Shown here piece by piece: positions 1 through 9,652 of a stretch of 64,000 nucleotides of DNA (position 1 is its first letter; each line of letters opens with the position of its first letter). A program made the translations under genes and the position numbers. Below the pieces are notes generated by a model. The model was not told the origin of the DNA and ran no database searches. It worked only from the letters and a program-made list of their open reading frames with translations. Origin of the DNA: Aphrocallistes beatrix (taxonomy: Eukaryota; Porifera; Hexactinellida; Sceptrulophora; Aphrocallistidae); NCBI GenBank assembly GCA_963281255.1, contig OY725488.1, positions 5,479,925 through 5,543,924 of the forward strand. The letters are read 5' to 3'.

Positions 1-79
1 ATAAACTAGATGCTATACTGTAATGTATATCCCATTCTAGGTTTGGTATCCCGTTTATTTGACTAGATAATTGCTGTAG

Positions 80-874
80 GTGTACAAGGGTATGATGTAC
101 GATGTTGATGATGTGGCAGTTAAGGTCTGTCGGGTGCTGCGAAAAGAGTCAATTGACCTCTTTAAACAAGAAATCGAACTGATAAGCAAGCTCCACCATC
201 GCAACATATTGCAATTCTACGGAGCTTGCGTAACCTCCAGCAACATATTTATGGTTACGGAGTTGATGGAAGTGGACCTGTTCACTGCGCTAAAGAAGGA
301 CTCCAGTGTGAGGTGGAAAGGCCAACACGGCCAAAGCATCGCCAGAGATATTGCACTGGGAATGAATTACTTGCATAAACGCAATCCCACAGTTGTGCAT
401 AGAGACCTCAAGAGTTCCAATGTCCTCCTTCATAGGTTAGGTTATGACTTTAGTAGAAAATGTCTACTGAATGATATATACATATTATGATAAAATAGGT
501 TCCTATGTGTTACATCTACTTCATGGGCCATGGTTGCATTTAGATATATTGCAAAGATTGGTGACGTTGGAATCGCACGACTAATGACACAGGACAACAT
601 GACTGCTCAGAGTTCATTCACTCTTGCATGGGCAGCCCCCGAAGTTATTTACAGACAACGAGCGACTGAAAAAATCGACATCTGGTCATTCGGGATCATT
701 CTCTGGGAGATCGTTACGGGAAAAACTCCTCAAACCGGTTACCTCTCCATGCCTTACTGGTGTCCGGAGAATGTAAAGAGCCTATACATCCGTTGCATCT
801 ATGAGGACCAATCCCTGAGGCCTACTGCCGGTGAGATCGTCAAATCGATTGATGATATGAACGAGGATCAGTAG
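80..874 (+). CDS. TKL-type protein kinase domain, 5' end outside window
   Basis: Two exons, 80-435 and 544-874, joined in frame across a 108-bp GT-AG intron. The first codon here (GTG at 80) directly follows an acceptor AG at 78-79, and the translation opens VYKG, the end of a glycine loop, so the start and loop lie upstream of the window. Visible kinase motifs: AVK lysine (DVAVKV), the alpha-C stretch KQEIELISKL, catalytic loop HRDLKSSN, then GDVGIAR in the DFG position, AAPE, and DIWSFGIILWE. HRDLKSSN with WSFGIILWE is typical of tyrosine-kinase-like (MLK/RAF/LRRK group) Ser/Thr kinases. The metal-binding Asp is present although DFG reads DVG. The protein ends soon after the C-lobe, so regulatory domains, if any, are N-terminal. 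Partner and pathway cannot be told. Confidence 0.85.
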
Positions 875-1716
875 AGATTCTAGGAGTAGATTTTCTACGA
901 ATGATCAGTCCACTGTTAAATCACTTAAATGCATGCAGAACGCTTGGTCAATCAACCAACCTCGAGAGCCCACAAATTAGCTGGTTTTATTTATTCTTAC
1001 AGCTAATTTTGAATATAATTAATACACATTTATAAGATGATAGTTTGTATGTAGGTAGCTCTACTCCTCTGAGTAATGTCAGTTTGAATACAACAAATTA
1101 AACCCCAATCTACCTCTCTTCTCTACATTCTTGATGAATGTGTATACCAGCACCTATGTCGTAATTATCTACGTACTTGGCTAGATCATTGAATGTTAGC
1201 CATATTTATGTATGGAACGGAACAATATGGCCTCTGGGAACTATGCAGACAGTTTATGGTCTGATATCTCATCTGTCTGCAAGGTTTAAGGTTGCAGATC
1301 TTTTAGTGTAAGTGTGAAAAGACATCATAAACGAAATTATGCGAAAGTTTTTTGCATTGTACTAGAATACCATTTTTTTAAAAGTATTTATTACTCAATT
1401 CAAAAATTCTTTTCAATAAAAATTGATGACTAAACTAGCCACATAATTTTAATTGAGATGAGATTTGTCGTAAAGTAGCGACGTTATATTAATTACGAAT
1501 AACTCCATGGCATTTAATTAATTTTCTCTTAATTTGAATTTTTACATATTGGGGAAACATGTACTTCTAATTACGGTTAACAATCTACATACTTATCTAC
1601 TCACCTGGTGTACCTTGATATCGATACGTGTCTATCCAGTAGTATGCGTATTTATCTAAAAGCATATTGATTGCTAACTCAATTAGCAGCTAAAGCAAAA
1701 GGTAAGATCCAGAACA
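875..1716. other. AT-rich intergenic stretch
   Basis: No coding potential, RNA gene or repeated word shared with the rest of the window was recognised. It should contain the kinase 3' end and the SLC6 promoter. Confidence 0.5.
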
Positions 1717-3669
1717 ATGGATTCCCCTCAGTTGAAGGATCGCGGTGGATCTCGAGACCCTCTCCTCTCCTCACCAGAAGCTGAAGAGCATCGATTTGCG
1801 GGGGACAACGGCTCTCTTTCACGAGATAGTTCGGTAGATATCTTTCAGGACTCAGACAGCATCAGAGATCTCAAGCCTCGTCCTAAGAAGGAGCGCTGGA
1901 GCAGCCGATTGGAGTACATCCTCTCTCTCATCGGCCTGGCGGTGGGGTTTGGGAATATTTGGCGCTTCTCGTATTACGTGCAATTGAATGGAGGAGGCGC
2001 CTTCCTCATTCCTTACTTCCTCATGCTTGTTCTGCTGGGAATACCCGCCTTCTACCTAGAGGTGCATATCGGCAAGATAGCACAAGTGGGTCCCCTCAAG
2101 GCTCTCTACCGTCTCGCGCCTCCTTTTGGAGGAGCAGGCCTCGCGGCCATCATCACTCTGATTTACATAGTCTTCTACTACAACCTGCTTATAGCCTACG
2201 TTCTCTTCTACCTTTTCAGTTCTTTTCAGAACCCTCCAGCCTGGTCGAATGCTTACTGCGGGAATCTATCCTTGGTGAACAAAACTTTAGAGCAAGTCGC
2301 CTGTAATGAAACATCTGCTACTCTCTTCTACTACCTCTCAGTCGCAGGAGTCAGTTCTAACATCGAAGATGCTAGCGGATTCTCTTGGAAACTCATGCTG
2401 TGTATCTTGGGATCTTGGCTGTTAGTGTTCTTATGCACTTTCAAAGGGATAAAGAGCTTCGGCAAAATAGCCTACGTCACCACTCTGCTTCCGTACGTGG
2501 TTCTGACCATACTGCTGGTGAGGGGTGCAACTTTCGAGGGGGCTGGCAAGGGACTGGAGGCGCTCTTCTCTCCTAACCTCAACCTGCTGCTTAACTTCAA
2601 CGTGTGGCTGCAAGCTGGTTCCCAGATATTCTTCAGTCTCAGTCTGGGGACAGGATCCAACATCGTGCTAGCTTCTCATCTGGACCAAAAAACCACTGTG
2701 CTCGGTGACATCATATTTGTAGCTATAGTCAATTCGGCTACCTCTCTTTTCGCAGGCATCGTGGTGTTCATGATACTCGGACACAACGCTTTCATAAAAG
2801 GAGTTGAAGTGGAAAGTATTGTGGCAGGACCCGGGTTAGTATTCATTGCATTCGCCACTGCTCTCCTGGACATACCCCCCTCCCCCTTGTGGAGTGTCCT
2901 TTTCTTCCTTATGATGCTCTCGCTGGGACTCGGTTCTCAGTTCGCCTCCATCCAATCCTTGTCTGAGGCCGCCTTGTCCATTCCCTACGTGTCAAAACTC
3001 CACGAGACAATTATCTCCTTCCTCATTTGCCTCATCTTCTCGTGTTGTAGTGTAATATTCGTTCTAGGCAATGGAGAATACATATTCACGCTACTAGACG
3101 AGTTCGCTGCTTCCTACTCCTTCTTCGTTGTGATATTCTTTGAGTTGATTGGGATCGCTTGGTATTTCGGAGTGAAGAAGTTGATTTGGTACCAAACAGG
3201 TGAGATCATAGTTACTTCTACTAAGAAGAAGTTTTCAAGAATCCGTAACAACCCCAAATTCAGGCAATTCACCTACTTATTCTGGTTCATCAGTTGGGCA
3301 ATCCTTGCTCCTTTGATCATGATCATCATATTCTCTAGTAGCCTTATCCTTCAATTCGTTGAACGACCCGACTACACTGCTTACCAGAACTACACCGAGG
3401 TATCCGTCAAGTATCCTGACTGGTCTCTCGCATTAATAACCTTGATCATATTCACTACTATCTTGCCTGTGCCTGTAGTCATGCTGTATGAAAACAAGGA
3501 CATGTTGCGTATGCTTAAAGTGTTCGGATACAATTGTAAGAAGTCATTTCTCAAACTTATTTCGAAAGCCGGACTTACACACTCTACACATACTTTCGGG
3601 GATGATTTGATGCATTACAGTGTCAGTAAACAAAATGTTTATCTCATTAAAGATGAAAAACAAATTTAA
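1717..3669 (+). CDS. SLC6-family Na+/Cl- coupled transporter
   Basis: A 650-residue, single-exon member of the neurotransmitter:sodium symporter family, which imports amino acids or amines using the Na+ gradient at the plasma membrane. The cytosolic N-terminus (about 65 residues, Ser/Asp-rich) is followed by TM1 with the signature GFGNIWRF (residues 77-84) and NGGGAFLIPY (91-100), then about twelve hydrophobic segments and a short C-tail. The TM1 position that is Asp in monoamine carriers is Gly here (AVGFGN), so an amino-acid or osmolyte substrate is more likely than a monoamine. The SLGTGSNIV stretch fits the TM6-TM7 region. The large extracellular loop after TM3 has two cysteines (CGN, ACN) and NLS, NKT and NET glycosylation sites. 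Length is normal for the family. The ATG at 1717 has a purine at -3 (AACAATGG). Substrate is not assignable by eye. Confidence 0.93.
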   Translation: MDSPQLKDRGGSRDPLLSSPEAEEHRFAGDNGSLSRDSSVDIFQDSDSIRDLKPRPKKERWSSRLEYILSLIGLAVGFGNIWRFSYYVQLNGGGAFLIPYFLMLVLLGIPAFYLEVHIGKIAQVGPLKALYRLAPPFGGAGLAAIITLIYIVFYYNLLIAYVLFYLFSSFQNPPAWSNAYCGNLSLVNKTLEQVACNETSATLFYYLSVAGVSSNIEDASGFSWKLMLCILGSWLLVFLCTFKGIKSFGKIAYVTTLLPYVVLTILLVRGATFEGAGKGLEALFSPNLNLLLNFNVWLQAGSQIFFSLSLGTGSNIVLASHLDQKTTVLGDIIFVAIVNSATSLFAGIVVFMILGHNAFIKGVEVESIVAGPGLVFIAFATALLDIPPSPLWSVLFFLMMLSLGLGSQFASIQSLSEAALSIPYVSKLHETIISFLICLIFSCCSVIFVLGNGEYIFTLLDEFAASYSFFVVIFFELIGIAWYFGVKKLIWYQTGEIIVTSTKKKFSRIRNNPKFRQFTYLFWFISWAILAPLIMIIIFSSSLILQFVERPDYTAYQNYTEVSVKYPDWSLALITLIIFTTILPVPVVMLYENKDMLRMLKVFGYNCKKSFLKLISKAGLTHSTHTFGDDLMHYSVSKQNVYLIKDEKQI

Positions 3670-3785
3670 AACTTTAAATAGAGTTCGTTGATTTAGAAGT
3701 ATTTTGGAATATCATTTTGGATGTGCTTTTACTTGTGATGGTATGTAATTTTCTAAATTTTGTAAAAAAAGTCCTATGAAACCCA

Positions 3786-3802
3786 AATAAATTGCAAATA
3801 AA
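3786..3802 (+). terminator. two AATAAA polyadenylation signals
   Basis: AATAAA occurs at 3786-3791 and 3797-3802, about 120 bp after the SLC6 stop codon, a normal distance for a short 3' UTR. Confidence 0.6.
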
Positions 3803-3819
3803 GACTTGTCATTGTGTAA

Positions 3820-4130
3820 TTCCCACTTTGCGCCGCACTAAGCAGGAATATTTCAAAAACAGAAATTATTCCAACTTAGTTGCGCCAAGTAGGAATTCTT
3901 ACTTGGCGCAGAACATACATGTATAAAGTTTCTCATTAATCGTATCGCAAGTAGAGAGAAGTTTTGATCCACCGCTTTGCTAAGTATTAAAAAATCCTTG
4001 AGTCTATTAGATAACTTTCCTGTACCTTTACACAGCTAAAAATCCGTGAGATTTTAGAACTTATCGGTGAGACCGTGAGAATGGTTGAAAATTCGTGAGA
4101 CATATTTTCCGTGAGAGTTGGCATCTTTGG
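3820..4130. repeat. short-word inverted and direct repeats
   Basis: TTGCGCCAAGTAGGAAT at about 3890 faces an inverted copy of its first half (TACTTGGCGCA, about 3900); the same word reappears near 55930. Just downstream (4040-4115) GTGAGA occurs five times at short intervals (CCGTGAGA and variants). These look like remnants of the word-array elements described elsewhere in the window. No ends could be set. Confidence 0.5.
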
Positions 4131-4470
4131 GAGTGTTTATATCAGCAGATTCGAACCCAGTAGTGTAATTTTTGCTGACATAACCAAGGGGCCCTCAACA
4201 ACCTTTCAGCGTCCTATGGAAGGCTCTACATCCCACTTTGAGAATACGTACATGCACTACAGGGGCGTAGACTCGTGATGAGGATTGGTAGGGCCTTTTT
4301 TTTTGGGCCACTATAATTTGGCTTAGGTCTGCAATGAAATTCAGGGCCGCAGAATCAAACTCGGGGCGAAAGCTCCGGATACCCTCCCTTGGGACCGCCC
4401 CTGACTAAAGGTGCTTGCAGAAATTAGGACCATAGTTTACAGATAAAAGAACGAAAGACCAGCTTGAATA

Positions 4471-4662
4471 TACAGTCGACTCCGCTTAATAGGGCCACAT
4501 CGGTCAGAGGATATTTTGCCCCTATTAAGCGGAGAACCCTATTAACCGAAAATAATTTGTATTAGCTTCTATGTGTGAGAGCTATTCCGGTCCTGCCAAA
4601 AGTGGCCCGATTAAGCGGTTGACCCGATTAAACAGTGGCCCTATTAAGCGGAGTCAACTGTA
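4471..4662. mobile_element. 192-bp MITE with 28-bp terminal inverted repeats, copy 1
   Basis: The left end TACAGTCGACTCCGCTTAAT and the right end are inverted copies over 28 bp with one mismatch, and both start or end with TA. A second copy lies at 20431-20620. The AATAGGGCCAC and CCCGATTAAGCGG words are repeated internally. TA boundaries and the CAGTCNACTCC-type end suggest mobilisation by a pogo/Tc1-mariner transposase. There is no coding capacity. Confidence 0.85.
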
Positions 4663-5150
4663 TTTGTGTCAGTGAAGTTTTTGGATTTAGTTTCCGAGAA
4701 GTGTATTATAATAGTAGCATAAGCGTCTTAAATCTTATGCTGGCCCTTCGGGCCGCCCGTCACCCTAGTCCAGGCCGTGCAGTCAGAGGATCAGGACGTT
4801 TCTTCAACCCGAGGGCATAATTGTGCACCAACTCTAATTAGGGTTGTCTAAACACATTATTAGAATGATGAAGATTGGATAAAACTGGGTGTCCAGGATT
4901 CTCTCTGGGCTGTCCGGTCATGACCTGGTGGCCGGGTGGGTTACGGTTACGACGCCTATGAACTGTAGTGTTGCCAGAATTACAGACCGCATTTACAAGT
5001 TGACTCAATTTGAAAATTAGCGTCATCGTCTTAAGTTCCACCCCTTAGCCAACTCACAATGACGCTATCTGTAGTAATCTCAATTTGTACATAATCCACT
5101 AATCCAGCGATTTCGTTATTATGATGCACTAGAGCAGAAATGTATATATA
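4663..5150. other. intergenic, no gene recognised
   Basis: Short open frames exist on both strands, but none has a recognisable domain. Nothing else was seen. Confidence 0.4.
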
Positions 5151-6437
5151 ATGTATACTGCGATGAATAAATCAGAGCTTGAACTTTCCCGTCTCTCTGA
5201 GAGGCGCACTGTATCCAAAATTCTACAGGACGAGCGCTTCCGCCATGGTCTCGAAAACATGGTTTTAACTTACAAACTCTCGATGACCGAAACAACTCTG
5301 TCCCATCGCTCCCCAGAACAAACCAACCCTCCCCCCTCTCTTCCCCCCGTCTCTATCCAGAAGAGGGGGCAGAAGAGATCAGAGATGATCGGGGATGTGA
5401 CACAGTACATGCATTACTCATCAGAGCTACGTCTAGTGACACTCAAGCTGACTGTCACATGTAGACTGATCGAGCACTTTGGTTGGTATCAACCCACTCT
5501 AGTGCACTGCTCAGCACGTACAGAGTCAGGTCAGCTGGTGTTCACTCCTCTCAGTACGTTATTCTCTCAAACGAAAGCAACAGAGCTGTTAGTACTCTCC
5601 CCGGGAACTGTAGTCCCGGAGCGGGAAGTGGACAGGAGCACACTCTCCTTACACGAGCACCTCCTCACAGAAAACATCCACTGCGTAGTCACTGTGAACA
5701 CGCCCATGTGTGCCGCCATAGCTTCGCTCAGATACGGGCTACTCCCCCTCTCGAGGGACTATTTGCAGCTAGGAGAAGTTGAGTACGCAGAAGCCAGTCA
5801 GCTGACCTATTTTAAGCCGGAAGGTCGGGTCGTATTCTTCCGCAACCAGGGACTGTGTGTGGTGGGGAGCTCAGTAGAAGAGGCATTCTACCATCTCTAC
5901 CACGTGCTCACAGCTTGCTCTGTGCAGACAATTGCGCTAGCGGCTGGAACTGACAAAGTACTACCAATGAGACCTGATCTCCAATACGTAACCACACCCG
6001 ATAGAGACACACACCATCAAGAGGAAGCTTATCAGGCCTACTTTGAGAACCTAGCTAGGCTCATTACTGATACTCCCCTCTCTAAAGTAGCAGCAGTTGC
6101 TAACGACTCTCGTCAAGGACAGGACGCACTCGATACTTCTATTCACACTAACCCATTTCTCCCAATTACACCCAATAGCAACCCATTCCTTCCTCTGCCC
6201 AGCGATTCTAATCTCCCTTCCTTTTACTGGCATCCCAAGTGCACAGAAACAGGAAACCTATGGGATTTCACTCATTCGTTATATCCATCAGAGGATATTT
6301 GGAGCTTTTTAGCTCACTTTTCATCTGGTAGCAACCCTCTCACTCACAATGCATATACAACTGCCAAACGCTCAGGAAGGACTCAGATCATCTCCAATAA
6401 AAGGGCGCATTTAGAGGTCTATGATGATCTGGTTTAA
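5151..6437 (+). CDS. adducin-like protein, class II aldolase fold (degenerate)
   Basis: A 428-residue protein whose middle (about 80-270) follows adducin heads: VTQYMH, CRLIEHFGWYQ, FTPLSTLFSQTKATELLVL, SLHEHLLTENIHCVVTVNTP, LRYGLLPLSRDYLQLGEVEY, and RNQGLCVVGSSVEEAFYHLY. Adducins cap actin filaments and recruit spectrin under the plasma membrane; the fold comes from class II aldolases. The aldolase zinc histidines are lost here (HIHTP reads VTVNTP), as expected for a non-enzymatic relative. It is much shorter than usual adducins (about 700 residues) and lacks the lysine-rich MARCKS-like tail. Instead the C-terminal region has two NPF motifs (TNPFLP, SNPFLP), which can bind EH domains of endocytic proteins. 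Translation may start at Met5 (5163). Actin binding is therefore uncertain. Confidence 0.82.
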   Translation: MYTAMNKSELELSRLSERRTVSKILQDERFRHGLENMVLTYKLSMTETTLSHRSPEQTNPPPSLPPVSIQKRGQKRSEMIGDVTQYMHYSSELRLVTLKLTVTCRLIEHFGWYQPTLVHCSARTESGQLVFTPLSTLFSQTKATELLVLSPGTVVPEREVDRSTLSLHEHLLTENIHCVVTVNTPMCAAIASLRYGLLPLSRDYLQLGEVEYAEASQLTYFKPEGRVVFFRNQGLCVVGSSVEEAFYHLYHVLTACSVQTIALAAGTDKVLPMRPDLQYVTTPDRDTHHQEEAYQAYFENLARLITDTPLSKVAAVANDSRQGQDALDTSIHTNPFLPITPNSNPFLPLPSDSNLPSFYWHPKCTETGNLWDFTHSLYPSEDIWSFLAHFSSGSNPLTHNAYTTAKRSGRTQIISNKRAHLEVYDDLV

Positions 6438-7353
6438 TTTTATCCTCGTTTTGATTTTATTATATATTATTTATTATTATTATTAATCAAGTATTTACTT
6501 TGAGTAGAGTATATACTTAATCTTATTTAGCAAATTTGCTTGCTCGCATTACAGGCAAACACCTGAAAACGGCTCCTCCGAATGCGATAGTTGAGTAACC
6601 TCCCCGACGAAATAATACCCTATGGCACATATTACGAGTTATCGTCATTGTATATGATGGCTGGTGCGAGGTGTCACAGTTTGAAGATATTTAACCTTGT
6701 GGGAGATTAATCGAGTGGAAAGATTATAAAATGAGTAATTCGAATTTGAAGTTAAATTAAGCGTATTTTTACAAATTAAAAGCGCTTGACTCGCTAAATA
6801 ACTTAGTATTATAACTATTTGTATGGTAAATTTTGGGGTGTACGAATACTATATATGTATAACTCACAAACTTCTACGAGCAAATCGAAAAACTTGACTA
6901 AATACACGGAATCGATACACTAACTAAAGCCATAAAAACACAATATCGGACCAAGAGAAATACATTAATTCATTCCACCTAAAGCTCCCACTCCGAATCC
7001 CATTTCTTTTAGTTTTATAAAACGGATCCCTATCACAAGACCGACTGTTCTCCCTCCTACAACTATCATTAACTTTTGCTTTTCTTTCAATACATAATAT
7101 CTCGAATTGCGCGTATCCACAACTTTAACGACAGAGCAATAACCAAACATTTCCTCTAATAACAGCAATACTTTCACTACAGGATTTGCAGAAACAACAT
7201 TGCACTACAAGCAGTATTGCAAAGAGCAGAACAAGAGCTACAGCACTGAAGCAAGTTGCATAATCACGAGAGCAATTGAGTCACATACATAAGAGTAATA
7301 CCTGCTCAAGCATTCCAGATTATCCCAGATCCTAATGCTAGACAGGACAAGAC
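6438..7353. repeat. intergenic with a decayed Tc1-type MITE arm (about 6640-6855)
   Basis: Sequence from about 6640 (ATGATGGCTGG, GAAAGATTATAAAATGAGTAA, GGGGTGTACGAATACT) matches one arm of the element at 45696-46716 and its relatives at 42501 and 48945. The rest shows no gene or repeat that I recognise. Confidence 0.6.
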
Positions 7354-7775
7354 GAGTCGCCTGATTCTGTACAACGATATTACCGGAATCTGTCCTCCAA
7401 CCAAACTGTTCGGAATCTGTCCTACGACTATTTCGAGTTCGGAATCTGTCCTACACCTGAGTTCGGAATCTGTCCTACGATTATTTCGAGTTCGGAATCT
7501 GTCCTACGCCTGAGTTCGGAATCTGTCCTATGACTATTTCTAGTTCGGAATTTGTCAGGGTTGCCGTGGGAATATAATTTCAAAACCCATTCCCACAGGA
7601 TATCAGTGGGAATACCCACAAAAACCCACAGAAACCCACACAAAAAGAAAACACAAAAACCCACACAAAAAAAACACAAAGAAAAACCCACAGAAACCCA
7701 CAAAACCCACTGGAAAACTCGGAATAATCGTAGGACAGATTCCAAACTCAGGCGTAGGACAGATTCAGCGTTCCC
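7354..7775. mobile_element. word-array foldback element, word GGAATCTGTCCTACG
   Basis: The left side has about six direct copies of GGAATCTGTCCTACG spaced 24-29 bp; the right side has inverted copies (CGTAGGACAGATTC). The centre is an ACCCACA-rich simple repeat on the + strand. The ends pair imperfectly (GAGTCGCCTGATTCTGT against GGGAACGCTGAATCTGT). The flanks repeat GACAAGAC (7346-7353 and 7776-7783), an 8-bp target duplication that agrees at 8 of 9 positions if extended by one base. Architecture and duplication size resemble FoldBack/NOF-type Mutator elements. It has no coding capacity. Confidence 0.7.
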
Positions 7776-7940
7776 GACAAGACTACTTAGTTAACTACGA
7801 CGTACTAGTAACCAGGAAGCTAGAAAAGAACAGGAGCAACTAAGAAGCTAATCCTAGACAGAAAGTGAAGCAGCGCGAAGCTGAATGCAAAAACCTCAGA
7901 ACAGACTAATATCTGCACTCCTAAAAACCCGATATCAACT

Positions 7941-7968
7941 GTTGAAAGCTAGTCTCTAGCATATTTTT
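7941..7968. repeat. 28-bp dispersed repeat, identical at 41992-42019
   Basis: A 28-bp word beginning GTTGAAAGCTAGTCTCTAGC is identical at 7941-7968 and 41992-42019. It contains a small GCTAG/CTAGC hairpin. The flanks are only loosely similar (CTAAAAACCC upstream of both), so it is the best-conserved piece of an older repeat. Confidence 0.7.
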
Positions 7969-8041
7969 GTAATTTGTTTACTTGACTTACACAAAGATTT
8001 TGCGGTTGAAAATTTTGCAAAAAGCTCCCGTTCAAGTTGTT

Positions 8042-8085
8042 GCCCCATGTGACGATTTTGGTACCCCAAAATCGTCACATGGGGC
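8042..8085. repeat. perfect 20-bp hairpin, 4-nt loop
   Basis: GCCCCATGTGACGATTTTGG (8042-8061) and its exact reverse complement (8066-8085) enclose TACC. It lies 149 bp upstream of the ANCHR-like start codon. It could be a minimal foldback insertion or a structured element in the 5' region. Confidence 0.8.
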
Positions 8086-8233
8086 TTTTAGGTGGAGAAT
8101 AGGAAAGCTTAACAAATAACAAGTACTTTGTCCAAAACATACTTTTTTGAAAATTTCAAAATCAACACAATTGACCGAACTTTAGACTAATATTATTATT
8201 TTAAAACTGTATTCTAACTCGTAGTGTTCTCGC

Positions 8234-9436
8234 ATGAGTCACTGTACATCTTGCTACAAGAACTTGGGCGGGAAAACCCCAATTGTTTGCAGCAAATGCG
8301 GAGGTATCGTGTGCAAGAATTGTCCCACCCACCCAGCCGCCTCTAAAGGGACCAAGGGTAATAAGCTATGCATCTGTGATAAGTGCTACAAAGCGCAGAT
8401 TGAAAATTCAAACAAACAGTCTCAGCTGGTAAATAATGATTTCCAACTGCCTGCCTACCTCCAAACAGATCCTGGCAAAGTGCGAGAAGAGTCGTACTTC
8501 ACTCACGGGAAGCAAGATCCTGACGTGGCCCCCACAAGCTCTGACCTCCCCAAGTACCTCCAGGAGGGTATCGCTCCACCGGTAGACGTCCGCTCTAAGC
8601 GCACTCAGTTCCAAAGGTCGGGGACAGGGCTCAGCTTCGAGGGACCTTTGGGGATAGACCCGCGGGACCAGCATCTGGAGGAACGTCTGGCAGCTTTGAA
8701 GGAGACAGAGGGGCAGCAGCAGGAACTTCCTACTGAGAGCGAGCTGCACCGGCGCTTGGACCAGCTGAGAGGATTCTCAGTCGAGAGCTCTCAGTCAGGA
8801 GAAAAGCCAGCCTTCCCTCTGCGACTCATCGTGCAGTCCAGCCACGACATCCCCGAAGACGACTTGCTGGGGCAGCTAATGGCGGAGAAGGAGTTTGAGA
8901 GCGCTATCCTCAGGACCTACTCCAAACCGGACAAGGAGTTCGAGGAGAGGAAGTCTCTCTTTTCTGAGAACCCGGGTCTGCTGGATGAGCTGGAGATGAT
9001 GGAGTACATGGACGGGATGCAGCTGGACGAGATGGGCCCAGGAGACGTACGCTCTAAACCGGGACTGAGAGTGGGAGTTGCTCATCGGCCTCCTTCCCCG
9101 GATCTTTTCGATCCTAACTTCGACGCCAACGTAGAGCGGCTAATCAGGGAGACGATGGAGGAGGTCAGGAATGATAGGATCGTGGAGGCGACAGAGGCAA
9201 AGGTAGACCCCCAGCTGTACGAGCGGATGTGTCAGATCCGAGGAGATCTGAGCCCCTCCTCTCTCCGCCCCCTCAGTCCCAGTCGAATCCGGGAGGAGAG
9301 GGAGGATCCTGAACTGGAGACCGGGGGGGAAGAGACCTTCTCTCAGATGATGGAGGCGATTGGCTATGAGGCTGAGGTATGGCCACACACGGAGCAGCCT
9401 AGAGAGAGTTTGTTTGCTGACGATTCAAAGAAATGA
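8234..9436 (+). CDS. ZFYVE19: ANCHR/ZFYVE19-like abscission checkpoint protein
   Basis: A 400-residue protein with an N-terminal FYVE-like zinc finger: cysteine pairs C4/C7, C19/C22, C27/C30 and a final CxCDKC around 46-51. The basic phosphoinositide-binding patch of a true FYVE finger is not obvious. Leucine-rich MIT-interacting-type helices follow (LEERLAAL at 148-155, ELHRRLDQL at 170-178), then a long acidic, charged C-terminal half. In animals ANCHR binds VPS4 through such MIM helices and delays ESCRT-III-driven abscission when chromatin bridges remain. Finger plus repeated LxxRLxxL helices is the basis for the name; the C-terminal half is not recognisable. FBXO36 follows on the same strand 216 bp after the stop. 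Confidence 0.65.
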   Translation: MSHCTSCYKNLGGKTPIVCSKCGGIVCKNCPTHPAASKGTKGNKLCICDKCYKAQIENSNKQSQLVNNDFQLPAYLQTDPGKVREESYFTHGKQDPDVAPTSSDLPKYLQEGIAPPVDVRSKRTQFQRSGTGLSFEGPLGIDPRDQHLEERLAALKETEGQQQELPTESELHRRLDQLRGFSVESSQSGEKPAFPLRLIVQSSHDIPEDDLLGQLMAEKEFESAILRTYSKPDKEFEERKSLFSENPGLLDELEMMEYMDGMQLDEMGPGDVRSKPGLRVGVAHRPPSPDLFDPNFDANVERLIRETMEEVRNDRIVEATEAKVDPQLYERMCQIRGDLSPSSLRPLSPSRIREEREDPELETGGEETFSQMMEAIGYEAEVWPHTEQPRESLFADDSKK

Positions 9437-9652
9437 CTCTAGCTCCCGAGCTCAGTGCTTGTTATTCTTAGAGTTTAATTTATTTCCTCAGCGTGTTGTA
9501 ATTACTGCCTTATAATGTACGTAGAGTATCATATCTTTATTGTATTAAAAAATATAGTGCAGATCTCTATTGAGAAGTCAAGAATGCCAGATTAATTGAT
9601 AAATTTTATTTTCATAATCTCGATATATCTATTAGGCAAGGGTCGAGCTATC

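Noticed and set aside
4635..5041. Short frames on both strands next to the MITE
   Set aside because: They start inside the MITE or have random composition. No domain seen.
7428..7794. Frames with repetitive RTDSELR- and KTHRNPH-type peptides
   Set aside because: Translations of the word array and of the ACCCACA simple repeat in a mobile element, on both strands.
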